NCBI RefSeq assembly: GCF_932294415.1
Contig: NC_065539.1
Span: 33,792,001-33,856,000, forward strand
Direction: 5' to 3'
Length of the DNA: 64,000 nt
From: Quercus robur
Lineage: Eukaryota; Streptophyta; Magnoliopsida; Fagales; Fagaceae
Made by a program: the position numbers and the translations under genes. Shown one piece after another: positions 34,531-47,315 of the stretch. The first letter of the stretch is position 1; each line of letters opens with the position of its first letter. Under the pieces are notes generated by a model, which had not been told where the DNA came from, made no database searches, and was given only the letters and a program-made list of their open reading frames with translations.

Positions 34531-37102
34531 ATGAGTTACCCATCAATTTCTTCTCAAAACCCATTTACAACAGTCAAAGTTCCAAAATTCTATGAGCCCC
34601 TACCACCAAAGTCTTTTCTCTCAAACTCCAAGTCCATCTTTTGTTTCTACCATCAAGGCCCCAAAAACACCATTGACATATTCACTAAACCCAGTACCCG
34701 TTTGAGAAACCCAATCACAGTGAGCCCAAGTCAAGTCTATTACAAGAAAAGCCAGAAACAGAGTGGATATGAGGAGAGTAGAGGTTTTTCCCAAGTGGGT
34801 AGCCAACATATGTTGTTTTTATGCGGGTTTGGGTATTGGGTGCAGGGTTTTAGGTGTTTCCCATGGCTGGCTGTCAACGTTCACATGGCACACAGTCTTA
34901 ACTTGCACCCTTCAACATTGCAGCTGGTTCAGAATGCTGGTAACTTCCCCATGGTGGCTAAGCCTCTTTATGGACTATTATCTGATGCTTTCTATATTGG
35001 TGGTGCTCATAGAATACCTTATGTTTCCATTGGAGGTTAGTTAGAATCTGTTTTGCTTTGTCTCCATTATGTTCATTTTCAGTTCTATTTAGACCTGTAT
35101 TTCTAAGAACTTTCATGTTCATTTGCTCTTCTTCTTTCAATTTTAATTTTTGTATTCTATTCCTGAATTTGTTATCTCATTGACTGTTTTAATTTTGAGG
35201 TGTCCTCTTATTGTTTTATTCATGTTAATGATGCAAAACACTTCATTTGTTGTTTTGACAAGTTCTTCTAGCTTCAAGATTCTGGTTTTTATTATATAGC
35301 TCTTTATTCTTTTCTTTGTTTGGTTTTGCTTTCTTGATCTTTCTTCCAATTCAATTTTTCCCTTGATTCGTTTTGTCTGCTTCTTTGTTCAAAAGTTCTT
35401 TCAACAGAGAATGGAAAGTAAAATTGAGTGCCAAAATTTCAGAATACTTATGATTAAAAATTTGTTCGGGTGGAGTTGACTGTATACATTTCAGTTGTAA
35501 AAGGCTAGTTTAACCTTAAAAAGGCTATTTCAAGTGGAGCCTTGTAAAAATGTCCGTAAATGGTATATATAATGTATCAGTCGAGAAACTGGAAAAATAA
35601 CTTTGGATGAGACAATAGAAGCAAAAATCATATTACTTGTCTCAATTTCTGAGTTTCTTATGTATGCTAGACTTTGAATACTACGTTCTTGTTAGATGAT
35701 AATAATTATTGTGAATCAATCTGAAAATTCTACTAGAATTGAAAATTGACCCTTGTCGTTAGAACTTTGAACTTAGAAAAGGTTGACAGGTATTCTAATG
35801 GGTAAATATATCTTTCTGTCAAACTAAGGCTAAGCCTCAAATTGCACATAAAGATTATGTAAAAGTCATGGTTCCATTAGAGCCAGTTAATTGTCAATCA
35901 GCTAAAAGACACTGATAGAATGCAAATTTTCAGTTCTTTTGCAGGTTCTGTCTTGGGGGCCACTGGCACTAATCCCATTTGCCGGTGAGTCTCTTCCAAC
36001 CCTTGTGGCTTGTGTTCTTCTCAGTAATTTTGGAGCATCCATTACAGAAGTCGCAAAAGATGCTCTTGTTGCAGAGTATGGCCAAAGACACAAAATAAAT
36101 GGCCTTCAGTCATATGTATTCATGGCTTTAGCAGCTGGTGGAATCCTTGGCAATTTAATTGGAGGATTTTTCTTACTGAAAGCACCACCTAGAACAATGT
36201 TTCTTGTGTTTGCATTTCTCCTTTCAATTCAGCTTGCAATATCAATGACAACAAGAGAGGAATCTCTCGGTTTACCACAACCATCAATTCATTTTCTTGC
36301 AAACAAATCAATCCCTGAAAGTATTAGAAAGAAGTTCTCTGATCTTGTATCAGCTATTAGTGAGGAGAGCATCTCCTGCCCCCTTACTTGGATTGTAGCT
36401 TCTATTGCCATTGTCCCGATTCTTTCGGGCTCTATGTTTTGCTATCAAACACAGTGTCTAAATCTAGATCCTTCCATCATTGGGTTGTCTCGGGTGATTA
36501 GCCAGTTGGTGCTTCTATCGACAACTGTACTTTATGATAGATATTGGAAAAAGGTTTCCATGAGGAAACTGATTGGTGGGGTGCAGATTCTGTATGCTTC
36601 TTCCCTTCTTCTTGACTTTGTTCTAGTAAAACAGATCAATCTTAAATTTGGAATTCCCAATGAGATATTCGCTCTATGCTTTTCGGGTTTAGCAGAAACT
36701 CTTGCACAATTCAAGCTCCTCCCTTTTTCAGTGCTATTAGCAAGTTTATGTCCTCGTGGTTGTGAAGGATCTCTCACTTCTTTCTTAGGATCAGCCCTGT
36801 GTTTATCATCAATAATAAGTGGATTTTTCGGTGTTGGATTAGCTTCACTTTTCAGAATTACATCCGGTGATTATTCAAGGCTGCCTGAGGGAATTCTGGT
36901 ACAGTTCCTTGCAGCTTTAGTTCCTTTAGCATGGATTCATCACTTACCCCTGACACAAGTGGTTGCTGAGAAGGAAAGGAAAAAAGGCACGAGTAAAAGA
37001 ACTCGAAGAAATAGAAGGGTTGGAAGAGTGACTTTTAGTTCAGTTTATGATTACCGGCGTGGGAGAGAATCTGAGACAGAGGTCAAGAAGCTAGATATAT
37101 AG
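34531..37102 (+). CDS. Folate-biopterin transporter-like membrane protein
   Basis: Two exons, 34531-35035 and 35934-37102 (GT-AG), join as IG|VLLQVLSWGPLALIP to give 557 residues. The nearer AG at 35944 breaks the frame, so 35934 is the start of exon 2. The protein has roughly twelve hydrophobic segments and matches the plant FBT (BT1-type, MFS-related) family. Recognised blocks are WLAVNVHM near residue 110-120, PLYGLLSDAFYIGGAHRIPY, KDALVAEYG, and TLAQFKLLPFSVLLASLCPRGCEGSLTSFL. It is probably closest to the FBT7-9 group. The first about 85 residues are Ser/Pro/Lys-rich with few acids, fitting a chloroplast transit peptide. The C-terminal tail is strongly basic (KRTRRNRRVGR). It is expected to carry folates or pterins across a membrane; the substrate is not shown by sequence. 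Confidence 0.9.
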
Positions 37103-38403
37103 TCACATTCTCTTTAGAGAACAAAATACAGAAGAGAGGAATCATAGGATTGTTCAAGTTCCATTTGTCATGTAGATTCTCTTGAACCAATGAAATAGAC
37201 AAGGCTCCATTTGTCATTGACTAATCTTGTTTCTGCCTCAGGGATAGGGGTTTTTTGCCATGTTGAATGGTTTTGGACCCAGGAAGAATGCAATCATTTT
37301 GTAGTATGAGAATCATTGTTTCAGAATTGTATATATGATCGATCAGTTCTGACATCTGAGCACCAACCTGACAAGTTTCTCATTTAGTACTCTTTTCAAG
37401 GACACAAGAAGTCATCTCTCTTCCGTGCCAGTATAAAAAAGCTTCTTGAGGATCTGACCGGTTTTGATCATCTATGCTCTAAAATCTGTTTTGGTGTAGG
37501 TCTCTGTTATAGTCTTGTAGAAACTTCTGAAATTTTGTTTTTTTGTTTTTTGTTTTTTTGTTTTTTATATATAACGAGGCATTGGCAAAAAAATTTCGTC
37601 ATTTGTGTAAGACGAACTATGACCCTTCCTGGGAGTTGACAATAGAATGTTTCTCATGTGGAAGATGTGCATAAGGAAAAGATGGGGATTCTCTTTAATT
37701 CCATTTTGAATGCGTTCCCCTCGATGCATACATGCACACAGATGAATGTGCTCACATGCCATATTAATCGAACTATTTAGTGAGGTTGTGCATGGATGAA
37801 TATCCAAAATGCTCTTTGTACACGACACTGGTGGTTTTTATGGATAAAAATGAGGGTAAACCCAAAGTAGAGAATGAAAGCCATAATAAGAATGGAAATG
37901 GAATTCGTAACATTATGGATGACACTTTTATGAGAAACTGAACATATTGGTGAGCTTCCAGTCCAAAATTGTGCCATGAAACATTTATCTGCTGAACCAA
38001 AAATGTTCAAGTTCTCCACTATTCATTTCACATGCCATGAGCTAACCATAGCTAGCAAGGAAATGACATTTTGAAGCATCAATTTTGATGCTATAGATGA
38101 CGTTGGTGCAATTCTGTAGCATCTTCTTCCATTGTGGTAGTTTTTCCCACGTAGAAAAACATAGGGCTGTTTGTTTTGTATTGAAGTTGTATTTATTTTT
38201 TATTTTCTATTTTCTATTTTCTGTACTTATTTTTCATATTCAGATCTTCCCTTCATCTTTTTTTTTTTTTTTTTTTTTGACAACCACCAACAAATAGAGA
38301 GAGAGAGAGTTCTTTGATGTGACAAGTCAGTCATAATCGGGTTTATAGATTTGATTTTTTTACAAAAATGCCACCGTATTCATTTTTAAAAAATGAAAAC
38401 ACT
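37103..38403 (+). other. 3' flank of transporter gene and intergenic DNA
   Basis: The 3' UTR probably runs to about 37350-37570. A GTTTTTTT-type run lies at 37538-37566, a long T run at about 38260-38278 and a short GA run at 38296-38309. No other gene is supported. Confidence 0.4.
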
Positions 38404-38547
38404 GGCCTATTTGGTAAACAAGTTTAAACTACTGTTTTCAGTTTTTAAACAATATTACACATATTTCTACATACTTTTTTACCCACACGTATTTCAAAAA
38501 ACTATAAACAACATTACTCAAACTTCTCTACCTCTACCAAATGGGCC
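38404..38547. mobile_element. 144-bp MITE, TIR ggcctatttggta
   Basis: The left end ggcctatttggta and right end taccaaatgggcc are inverted repeats with one mismatch. The interior is AT-rich with 'cagtttttaaacaatattacacatatttctacatac'. Relatives lie at 10798 (fragment) and 62539-62643. It is non-coding. Confidence 0.7.
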
Positions 38548-40263
38548 CAAGTTGTATTCAATTTTTGCATTCAAATCCTTTTTTTTTTGGATACTAAAAA
38601 GTAAAAATGAAAACGGAATAAAAGTACAAAGTCAAACAAATTTTTTAATGGTGAGTCCCATAAAAAACTGAAAATGAATACAAAATACACCATTTTTTTC
38701 TCAAACCAAACAGGCCCATTGTAACTAGATAAACTAACAAAAAATTGTACTAACAATTAAGTGCCTTACCCATTATCTGATCCACTCATCCACCCCCTTT
38801 ACTAGCACAAAGATGGTAAATTGCACCAAGTTTGTGACTGCCAAGCTGATATAAATAGCTAGAGTTGCATGCTTAGATGGGTGTACCAAAATAGTAGAAA
38901 CTAGAAACTTTAATACAAGTCCTGAAAACTATGATAGCAGACAAACAGATTACATTGTCAAGCAATTGAAGGAAAAAGTAAATAAATAAAATCATGTTAA
39001 AATGTCCTCTCATGACACTGACAACTATCCTATTATCTAGTGCTGTCTTTGATCGTGCTGATGAAGAGTTTTCGTTGTTTAGCTTGCTCTAGCACTTATT
39101 TGCCCTAGCACATGCTGACCACAATGAAACAATGTCTCCACCATTTTGTCACGGTGACTGTAATGAAAGCAACATATATAAAGATCTTAATACAAATAGC
39201 AGAGATTGGCTACTTGTTATAAAAAAAATTGAGTTTATTGCAGCAATCATTTTAAATTATGAAACTTTACTAAGTGTATTCCAAACTACATAATTTTAAC
39301 GCAAACATCTTAATCTGATATTAAGTCGGCATGTCTATTCTCAAAAAAAAAAAAAAAAAAAAAAAGTCGGCATGTCTACCTCACATTTCAATTTAGTGTC
39401 TAATTTAGACATTTCGATCTCAGTTTGGGGTATTGATCATAGAATTTTTGTAGCTTCATGTGCACATTGGAAATGCCCTCATAAACAAATGAGATAGTCA
39501 CCAATAGAGAGGGTAACCACTCAAAATAGGTTAATGGTACACTGGTACTAAATATTTGTATTAGAAAGATGGAAAAGAAGAGATATTAGACAAAGAAACT
39601 AGAGAATTCAAGGGATGAAAAGGAATAAACATGTTTAAAGATAAAATAATCAATGAAGGAAAGTGAGATTTAAGCGAAGATATTGATAAAATGTGGAATG
39701 TAATGGCTAATTGTATTAAAAGAGAGGCTAAATTCTAAAGGATATGAGAGACCGACTAAGGAGACTTGGTGGTCTGACAAGGAGAAATAAGAAAAAATTA
39801 GATGAGGGAGAGATACTTGAGATATAGAGAAATTGAAATGAGAATATTAAGATAGATAAATGTAAATACAAGAAAAGATATAATTCAAAATGAGAAAATT
39901 TTGTAGGGGAGACCCTTTGTCTCTATTGACAAAAAGATAAGGGAGAGTCACTTGAGATGATTTGACATGTTTAAAGGAGAGCAAGTATGCCCCAGTGAGA
40001 ATAAAAAAGAAGGTAGAAGAAGACCGAAAATTAATAACATTAATAGTAGTAAAAAAGGACATGTCATTTAAGAAAGTAATACAGAGTATGAATTCCAAAG
40101 GAGTACATAGTATAAAAGAATACATATGGCTAACCCTAACTAGTATGTTGAGGATTCTCAATAGATTCTAAAAATGTATAAGATTAAAACTTGGTTGTTG
40201 TTGTTGTGGTTGCCCAATAATATGTAAATTTAGACATTGATCTTGGATAGTATGGTAAAGATT
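38548..40263. other. Intergenic, no gene seen
   Basis: An A run (about 39342-39364) separates two copies of 'aagtcggcatgtct' near 39324 and 39365, possibly a short A-tailed insertion with its duplication. From 39560 to 40170 the DNA is purine-rich with degraded open frames that I could not assign ('agaccgactaaggagacttggtggtctgac' could be old retroelement coding sequence). Confidence 0.35.
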
Positions 40264-40402
40264 GCAAGTTATTTATTTATTTTTTTAAAACTTTTTTTTT
40301 TTATTTATAAAATTTGATTGTTACAAGTAAATTAAGTAAAATTTGAATCTTAAATATCTTTGTTACAAACACCAAAATGTGATAGTTGAGCTATATGGTT
40401 AT
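40264..40402 (-). mobile_element. Degenerate SINE
   Basis: On the minus strand, 'tagctcaactatcacattttgg' near 40400 resembles a tRNA A-box head. 'agattcaaattttac' near 40354-40340 resembles a B-box. An A-rich tail follows (plus-strand T-rich 40265-40303). It is a weak but coherent layout. Confidence 0.4.
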
Positions 40403-40629
40403 ATATGGTATTTTGCAATATATGGTTAATGTTACAAACCCACGTATCCGTATTGTAAAACACAAAGGGAAGAGATAGCAGATTCAGTTAGTCTTATTCT
40501 AATTAGAAATATTCAGATATTATAATCATTAAAAATAAATAAATCTGCCATGATGTACATTGATTAACTCCAAAGTGTCTTCAATAGAATACAATTATCA
40601 AGTATTTAAATCAAGTCAAACGTTGATTT

Positions 40630-41052
40630 TGTTAGAAACTGAAAGGGAAATAGAGGGGCACCCAAAGTGGGCATGCCCCTCCGTGTAACTCCCTAGAGTA
40701 ACTCCCAAGTGTTACTCAATGGAGTAATGCCTTAGGCTGTTGCTCCACTCCGATTAAACGTAGAAATTAATGGGTTTATGACTATATAAATCCCACCAGT
40801 GATACCCCACAAAAACAATCCAAATTCAGCATTTTCTTAGTGTGTTTACAGAGTGTTAATGAGGCTCTTAGACTGTGGGTATAGTATGCATTCGTCTATT
40901 GAGTTGCCAGTATACAAGAAGGCTAGTTCTGGACAATGTAGAACAACGTCGAAACTTCTGTGATTTCCATTAGTTTAAGCCAAAAGAGGTATGCTGAAAA
41001 ATCAAAAAAAAAAAAAAAAAAAAAATCAGCTGGTTGATCTCTGATTATAACA
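40630..41052 (+). repeat. Copia 5' LTR (plus copy)
   Basis: It runs from TGTTAGAAACTG to ATTATAACA, followed two bases later by the primer-binding site. A TATA-like 'actatataaatccc' lies near 40783. It aligns with the reverse complement of 49397-49868 over shared blocks such as 'cgtgtaactccct.gagt' and 'tagaaattaatg.gtttatgac'. Confidence 0.7.
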
Positions 41053-41133
41053 TTGTTATCAGAGCGTTAATAGGTTGTTTTCATGTGTCTAAATAATCTA
41101 ATGCCTCCTTAACTCTTTGTTAGTGATGGTATG

Positions 41134-41577
41134 TGATGAACCAAGAAAACCCCGTCGTTCAGAGAAGGCATTGGATGACCAAAGCACCATAAAAGAGCAT
41201 TAAATGCATGAGCCGTTACACACAGACGAACACAATAACATAACCTTTGGAGAGACCTTCAGATCACCCAATTAAAATACCAGAGGCGTTACAGGAAGGC
41301 ATTTAAGCCTCTATTGAAAGCCTCCAACGGCTAAAAAAGCAAGTCCTATATAAACCACATCAAACCTCAAGCAAAGGTACGAACACATCTTTCATAGCTC
41401 CACTAATTCATTATCATTCTCTTCCCCAGTGTTTGACTTTATCATTGGAGGCTCATTGGCTGGCACACCACGCCGGTGACCTTTCCGAGAGAAACACAAT
41501 TCCTTGCTCTTGTGCAGGACGCCAGATTCTTCTGGTCATACGACTCATACTCCATCTGGACGAAATTGACTTCATCA
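41134..41577 (+). mobile_element. LTR-like insertion in the Copia leader
   Basis: The ends are inverted (TGATGAA...TTCATCA). Comparison with the inverted Copia copy, which lacks this segment, shows it is an insertion: the uninterrupted equivalent lies near 49320-49345. A TATA-like 'cctatataaacc' at about 41347 supports an LTR. The flanking duplication is imperfect (gtatg against atatatg), so the exact ends are tentative. Confidence 0.45.
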
Positions 41578-41834
41578 ATATATGCAAAACATGTTTTAGA
41601 GTTAAATTACACACTGCACACAAGTCTTTAATATAATTTCACACAAATGAGCACCAAATACTATGAAATTTATATATGTGATAGCTTTCATATGGAGTAT
41701 GGTTATGGCTAAATTTCATGTTAATCTATTGAATGGTTTGTGAGGTATAAGGAAAGTGGTTCAAGCTAACTGAAACCTTAGCAGCCATGAGCCATTTGAA
41801 ATCTCAAACCTTCATTGTTTGTTTGTTTGTTTTT

Positions 41835-42296
41835 TTAAAAAAAAAAACTTTTATATGGTTGTAACCTACTATTCATAAGCTTTTTAAATTGATATATGGC
41901 AATTAAAAATGGATTCAAAATGAACAAGTTATTGGGAAGCAAAGTTTGGTTGAGAAACTGAAGTTTTTTTCTAAAAAGTTGGAGGGCTGGAGGTTGAAGA
42001 CAACTTGGTCTAGCAAAGGCCACTCTCGCTGGAAGAGAGTGTGGAACGTGAGTGGCTCAAAGGAGGTCCGTCCTTCACATAAACCACTCGCCGTAAAAAG
42101 AGGAAAAGAAAAAAAAGGCGGTGGTTGTTGCTGTTGGAAACACAACGAGCGCTTGCAAAGCATGCACTTGATGCAAAATAAAATAAAAATAAAAGCAATG
42201 TTTTTAGGGGCAAAAACAGCAATATTTGCAGAATAGCATGTTTTTAGAAATAATTTAGGAAAATAACACATAGACAAAGTTAGTTAGTTAAGTAGA
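41835..42296. other. Unassigned repeat-like sequence
   Basis: This stretch is G/A-rich (42000-42130) with no counterpart seen in the inverted Copia copy, so it was probably inserted. Open frames on both strands show no recognisable protein. Confidence 0.3.
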
Positions 42297-42452
42297 CTGT
42301 TTTTGAAATTCAATTTTGTCAAACTCGAGATTGGGCTAAAACTCGAGTTTGACAAACTCAAGTTCTAATCAGTATTGGTGCATACTACTTGGAACTTGAA
42401 TTTGTCAAATTCGAGTTCTAGCCCAAATTCGAGTTTCAAAAACATTCTAATT
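42297..42452. repeat. Foldback repeat with 'actcgag' arms
   Basis: The left arm 42297-42365 and right arm 42396-42452 are inverted copies with shared 'tttttgaaa', 'gggctaaaactcgagtt' and 'gacaaactcaagttc' blocks. Similar 'aactcgagtt..gtttcaaaaac' language recurs in the larger foldback at 54185-54561, suggesting one family. Confidence 0.6.
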
Positions 42453-42653
42453 AACTAATTATTTCAGTCACATGCTATTCACCATTTTTTTTTTCTTTCA
42501 AAAATGGTACTATTTAGCAAATTTTGCTGACAACAACTAAATGATGAAGAACGATCCCGTGGTGAAGCAATTTTTTCTTTGATGAGTGAGGGTAAAATTG
42601 TCAAATTGTGTGTGCATATAGTGGTTATTTAAATAAAATAGTTTAGTGACGTG

Positions 42654-44559
42654 TGTTGATGGCCATTTCGGAAGCCCAAGTAGAAGGAAGAAGCCCAACA
42701 AGATGGATAGAAAGGAGTTGGCAAACGGATGGAAAACCCATGAAGCCTAAGCGGCAGGAATAATGGATCACAGGCCCATGAGATTAACAAATGGGTCTTG
42801 AAGAGGTAAATGGGCTTAAAGGAGCCCGGAAAGAGAGAAAAAGCAAACTATGGGCAATATATGATGTGGAAAAGTGAGAATGGGCTGCGGCAGGCCCAAA
42901 GTAATGAAAACAAAGAAAGTAAGGGGTTGATGGCAAGCCCATGAACCCTAAGGATGAGGAGTAACGTAATTGGGCCAGGGAAGCCCAAAGAATCCAGTAA
43001 AAACCCATGGTAATGCGAAGTTAGGAAATTGGCCGAGGAAGCCCAAGGAAAGCAAATGGGTCTGAAACGCTCAAGGGAAAACAAATGGGACACAGGAGCC
43101 CACTAGTAGTGTAACACACAAGAACCAACGGTCTTGCTGGACCATTAGGGGAAGAATAAGTGGCAGATTGAAATAAAACTAAACTCCGCAGCAGGAATGA
43201 TAGAGTGATATGGAAGGAGATAGTAGTAGGAAGAAGGGTGGGCTGAGGAAAAAGCAAAGCCCACCATCAAGCAAGGCCTAGCCCCAAATAGGGCAAGCCA
43301 TAAAGAAAAGGAAAACTAGAAAATGGTCAAGAACGGATGGCAGACTGTGTAGACCAATCGCGGTAGATGCATGAGCAGCAGGCAGATTTTGGACATACAT
43401 AGAAGAGAGGCACGCGCAAGGCCCAAACTCCACCAGCCTGTACCAGCCAATACAGGACATGGTGAGGTCATGGGTCAAAGGTAAGGGGGTATGGTTTGGT
43501 GGTGGGGAGAGGGGAAAACCTATTTTGGGGTTTCTGCTAGGGCTCTTTTGGGGGAAGTGTCCTGCTAGGATGACATACCACCCAAACGGGTAAAGCTGAG
43601 CTGGAATCACTAGGTGCATGCCATGAGAGATATGGAGAGAGAGTGTACCCACACTGTAGCAGGAAATGGTGCCACGGCAGACAAACAAACAAACAAACAA
43701 AATAGCCTTCTTTTGTCTGGCGATGGGGAGTGGCTCACAGTCGGACCAGTGGTGGTCGGCAGGTACACCCAGACCAGATAAATGTGGTTAAGAGCTAAAA
43801 TAGTAAAATCCGGTCACGGTAGGCACTATAAAGAGGCCCTTGCCATGTACAGGAAAGGGGACGGAAACAACATAACAACAACAATAAGCACTACGGTACT
43901 TAAAAACTTGAAAACCAGGAAATAGAAAAGAAGGATTAAGAAAAAAAGGAATATTAGAAAGGAAGGAGAGAAAAAGATAGAGAGTGAGAACGGCAGACAT
44001 GCACTAATAGGTTCATTCCCTCTCTCTCTCTCAAAATCCTGCCCTCTGCCGGAAACGGAAAGTGTTCTTAAGTGCCAACCATTCAGGTCCACTTCCCTCA
44101 AAGTGATTAATTTCTACGACAGGATCTTCCTGAGATTATTTACTTTGAGAAGAGGTGTTCTTCCCTTTCTGGTTTCGGTCCTACGGATCAGACTCGATCT
44201 AATTTATTTACTCTCTCAGTAAGTTCACATACCACCCACTTGTTCCCTTTCACTTTTCTTATAAAAAGATTGTTGTTAAAACTGTAGTTATCTTTTTCTT
44301 AAATGAGGTTTATCTGTTCATCTTAATAAAGATCTCAAAGTATTTGATTTTATTATTATTATCATATATGCTTGCCGCAACTCACCTGAAACAGTTCTGC
44401 TCGTCGTAAGCGCGTTCCTGGCAGACGAGGCATAGTTTCTGCACAAGCCGGACCAAGTTAAGTTCCAATTAGACCGGTCTCAACTCCCATACCTAGAACA
44501 CTCGGACCCCATATCGCAGGAGGTAGCCTAGCCCATTTTAACCAAAAAGGCCCACTACA
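42654..44559 (+). mobile_element. Solo LTR, 1.9 kb
   Basis: TGTTGATGGCC...GCCCACTACA ends are flanked by the 5-bp repeat acgtg (42649-42653 and 44560-44564). The first kilobase is full of repeated 'gaagcccaa' and 'gggcc' words. A TATA-like 'cactataaagaggccc' lies near 43824 and an AATAAAG signal near 44325. No interior or second LTR is present. Long LTR and word use suggest Gypsy, but the family is not proven. The minus-strand open frames across it are not genes. Confidence 0.72.
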
Positions 44560-44564
44560 ACGTG

Positions 44565-45241
44565 TTTACCTCGTGAGTTAGGAAAGAAATTTATTTTCTT
44601 TTTGATCAGTAATTACCTATTATGTGAAGCCGTGAAGGTAAGGTATGAGAAGATTTTATTTGATGAAAATGAATTTTGTGCATTTTAATTAGTGGAAATG
44701 AGGCCATAATATATTATGTGATTTCTTTATATATATATATATATATATATATTTAAAGCCCAGTTGTTCTAAAATGCATGAAAAATGTTTTTATGAATAC
44801 CAAGAGATATAGAGGCATGTTTTAATTATATGAATCAATTTAAACTCTAAATTAATAATTCTATTATTATTTTTTAGTGAAATTTATTTACACAATGATA
44901 AATACGCAACAAAACAAGAATTATTTCTTGGTGAATAATAACATGACTATATGTGTTGTTCTCATGAGTTTAATTTTTGGAAGCATAGTTAGCTTAATAA
45001 TTAATTGTTGAAATTTACACAATGGTAAATTATTTTAAAAGCATATTCCTTGTAGATATGCTTAGAATTAAGAAGTATGGAAGATCCAACTATTTTGTAC
45101 CCTTGATAACCCTGTATCTTCCTATCAAAAAGAAAAAAGAAAAAAAAAGAAGAAGTATGGAAGAATGGGAGTATGGGTAAATTGTATTGTTTTCCACAAA
45201 TAATTTTGCACGAATAGATTAAAATCAAGCTTAATATTGAA
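44565..45241 (+). other. Copia-internal or inserted AT-rich DNA
   Basis: This AT-rich stretch holds a TA run near 44728-44750 and no coding signal. It lies between the solo LTR and the segment matching the inverted Copia copy. Confidence 0.35.
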
Positions 45242-46082
45242 CACTAGTGGTGCAAAGATGATTAGAAATATTAGTGAATTCTCAATCTCGCAACCTTTGC
45301 TAATTATCTAAGCTTCATTTAGATTGAATGTGGAATATTTTTAAATGCGTGTAATATCCCATTGTTAAAATTTTTGTAATGAAATAACCTCAAAAGGTAT
45401 TGTTGCTGACCTTAACAGGGGAGAAAAACTGAATGGTGATAATTACAATATTTGGCATCACAAAAACCATTATGTGTTAAATAAGCAAGAGGTTTTGGAG
45501 ACTTTGACTCATTCGTTGAGTCTAGTTGAGCAAGGAAACATTGAGCAACACCAAAGTGTCCTTGTTGGCTATGAAAGTTGTTGCAAGAAAGATCGGTGTG
45601 CGTGCTTCACTATGTTGAGTAGCATGCACAATGATCTTATTGGTGAATTTGAGGGCTTTTCAATTACTCATGACATGTGGAAAGCACCTGAGCTGAGATA
45701 TGGACAGACATCAACCATTAGGTTGCGCAGGTTAGCTATGAAGTTTGACTCCTATAAGATGAGCTCTGACCATATGATAAAGTAGCATCTTTGCGCAATG
45801 TCCTTCGTGATCCGAGAGTTCAAAGCAGCTAACAATAGATCCAGGCAATGATTCGTTTGTTACCTAGTTCCTAGGAGACAATGAGCCAAAACATGATGAG
45901 AACATAATAACTTTCGATGATGTAGCACGTCATTTGGATCTTGACTCTAAGTGCTTGGAGGTAGCCAAACCAAATAGTTCTATGCATATGACTGATACCA
46001 GCTCGCATAACGTATTTAGGCCTAAATGCAAGTACCCTAATTATGCTCTCGAATAGGTGGGACCTTCTAGACCACCACCTAA
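45242..46082 (+). pseudogene. Copia gag fossil (plus copy)
   Basis: The sequence from about 45420 translates to the start of a Copia-type gag (KLNGDNYNIWHHK), and the frame at 45474-45785 continues it. The domain family is the UBN2/DUF4219 type. The upstream 180 bp also match the inverted copy (48620-48795). It is broken in several places. The solo LTR at 46088 interrupts it. Confidence 0.75.
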
Positions 46083-46087
46083 AAAGG

Positions 46088-47315
46088 TGTTGAGGTCTAA
46101 AAAGGGTCATAGTGAAATAAGCCCAAAAGGAAAATTCAAGCTGAGCCCAAAGTAATAGATACAGGAGACCCATGAGGGAATAAAAGAAAGGCCCAGAGGA
46201 TCCTGAAGCCTAGAAAAAGAAGCATCCAGAAAAAAGAGGACCACGGCAAAGTATAAGAAGCAAGGATCCTCAGGAACCATCAATAGGCGCGGATCCCTTC
46301 AGGCACAAAGAAAAAGGAAGACTGGGACAACTGGATAGAAAAAGACAGAAGAAGAAAACAAGAAACAAAAGCAAAAAGAACTCGAGCGACCTCTCATGGC
46401 ACAGACAGAAAAGGCCTTGGGGAACTAGGACAGGGAAGAAGAATGATAACAAACGACTTTCAAAAATGGCAGAACAGGATTCCGCTCAGATGGGAAAGAA
46501 AAGGGAAAAGTGGAAGACGCCAGAAATGGGTATGCCGAGAAGGGCATACCTCAGCACATCCCAAAGAAGATAGCCAACCAGGAACTTTCAAAAGAATCAG
46601 AGCTGAAAGAAGGAAAAAATGAGAAAAAACGGAAACGGGACTTACCGAGATGATGGGAACAGGACATGCTCTGTTTGTAAAAGAGCAAAACAGGGGAACC
46701 AATGGTTCCCCGGGAAGACCAAAAACCCCATTATAAAAGGAGGGCATGGGTTGTGAAGAAGGAGCAGCGAAAAAAGAGAGAAACACCAGAAAGAAGAAAT
46801 CCTCTAGAAAAACTACCAGAAAAATCTGTGAAGAAGAGAAAATATTAAGGGAAAAACAAATATTGCTTCTCGGTATCCTGTAAAAGCCACTATTGCACAT
46901 ACTCGGATTCAACGAGAATCAAACTTTGCAAGTTTTGAAGGCTGAAATAGCCATTCAAGACTGTAATTTTTGAGCTTGATTGAACCTTGTATCACGTCCT
47001 AGTGAGCTTTCTGTAATCCAACAGATAATGTATTAATAAAACATGCTTCATATTTCCCGGGATCCCCTCAGCATTAATTTCTTATCGCTTTTCTAATCCT
47101 GTTTCTTTCCTTTTGAATTTACCTTGTTAATCTTTGGCACTCTTCGATATCCTTGCTTGTCATTTTTTATATTGTCAGGAGCATCCTCTGCACCCCACTT
47201 GATTCTTAAACAGCTCGTTAGCTGCGGTGAGTTAAGGCCCGGTTCACCAAATCCTCCCTTTTCATTTAGACCCGGGATCCTTGGGCCTGAGTGCCACGAA
47301 AAAGGCACTCTCACA
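46088..47315 (+). mobile_element. Solo LTR, 1.2 kb, inside Copia gag
   Basis: TGTTGAGGTC...CACTCTCACA ends are flanked by the 5-bp repeat aaagg (46083-46087 and 47316-47320). Gag sequence resumes right after it. A TATA-like 'ttataaaaggagg' lies near 46732 and an 'aataaaac' signal near 47035. It shares TGTTGA opening and 'gggcc'-rich style with the LTR at 42654 but is not the same sequence. No interior is present. Confidence 0.75.

Noticed and set aside
35939-37102. Transporter exon 2 as a separate gene starting at 35939
   Set aside because: The start there would be a TTG. The acceptor at 35933 joins exon 1 in frame and completes the transporter.
42784-44101. Several minus-strand frames of 70-140 codons
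   Set aside because: They lie within the solo LTR at 42654-44559 and reflect its repeated words.
46460-46912. 150-codon minus-strand frame with Phe/Leu-rich membrane look
   Set aside because: It lies within the solo LTR at 46088-47315, antisense to its likely transcription, and has no family resemblance.
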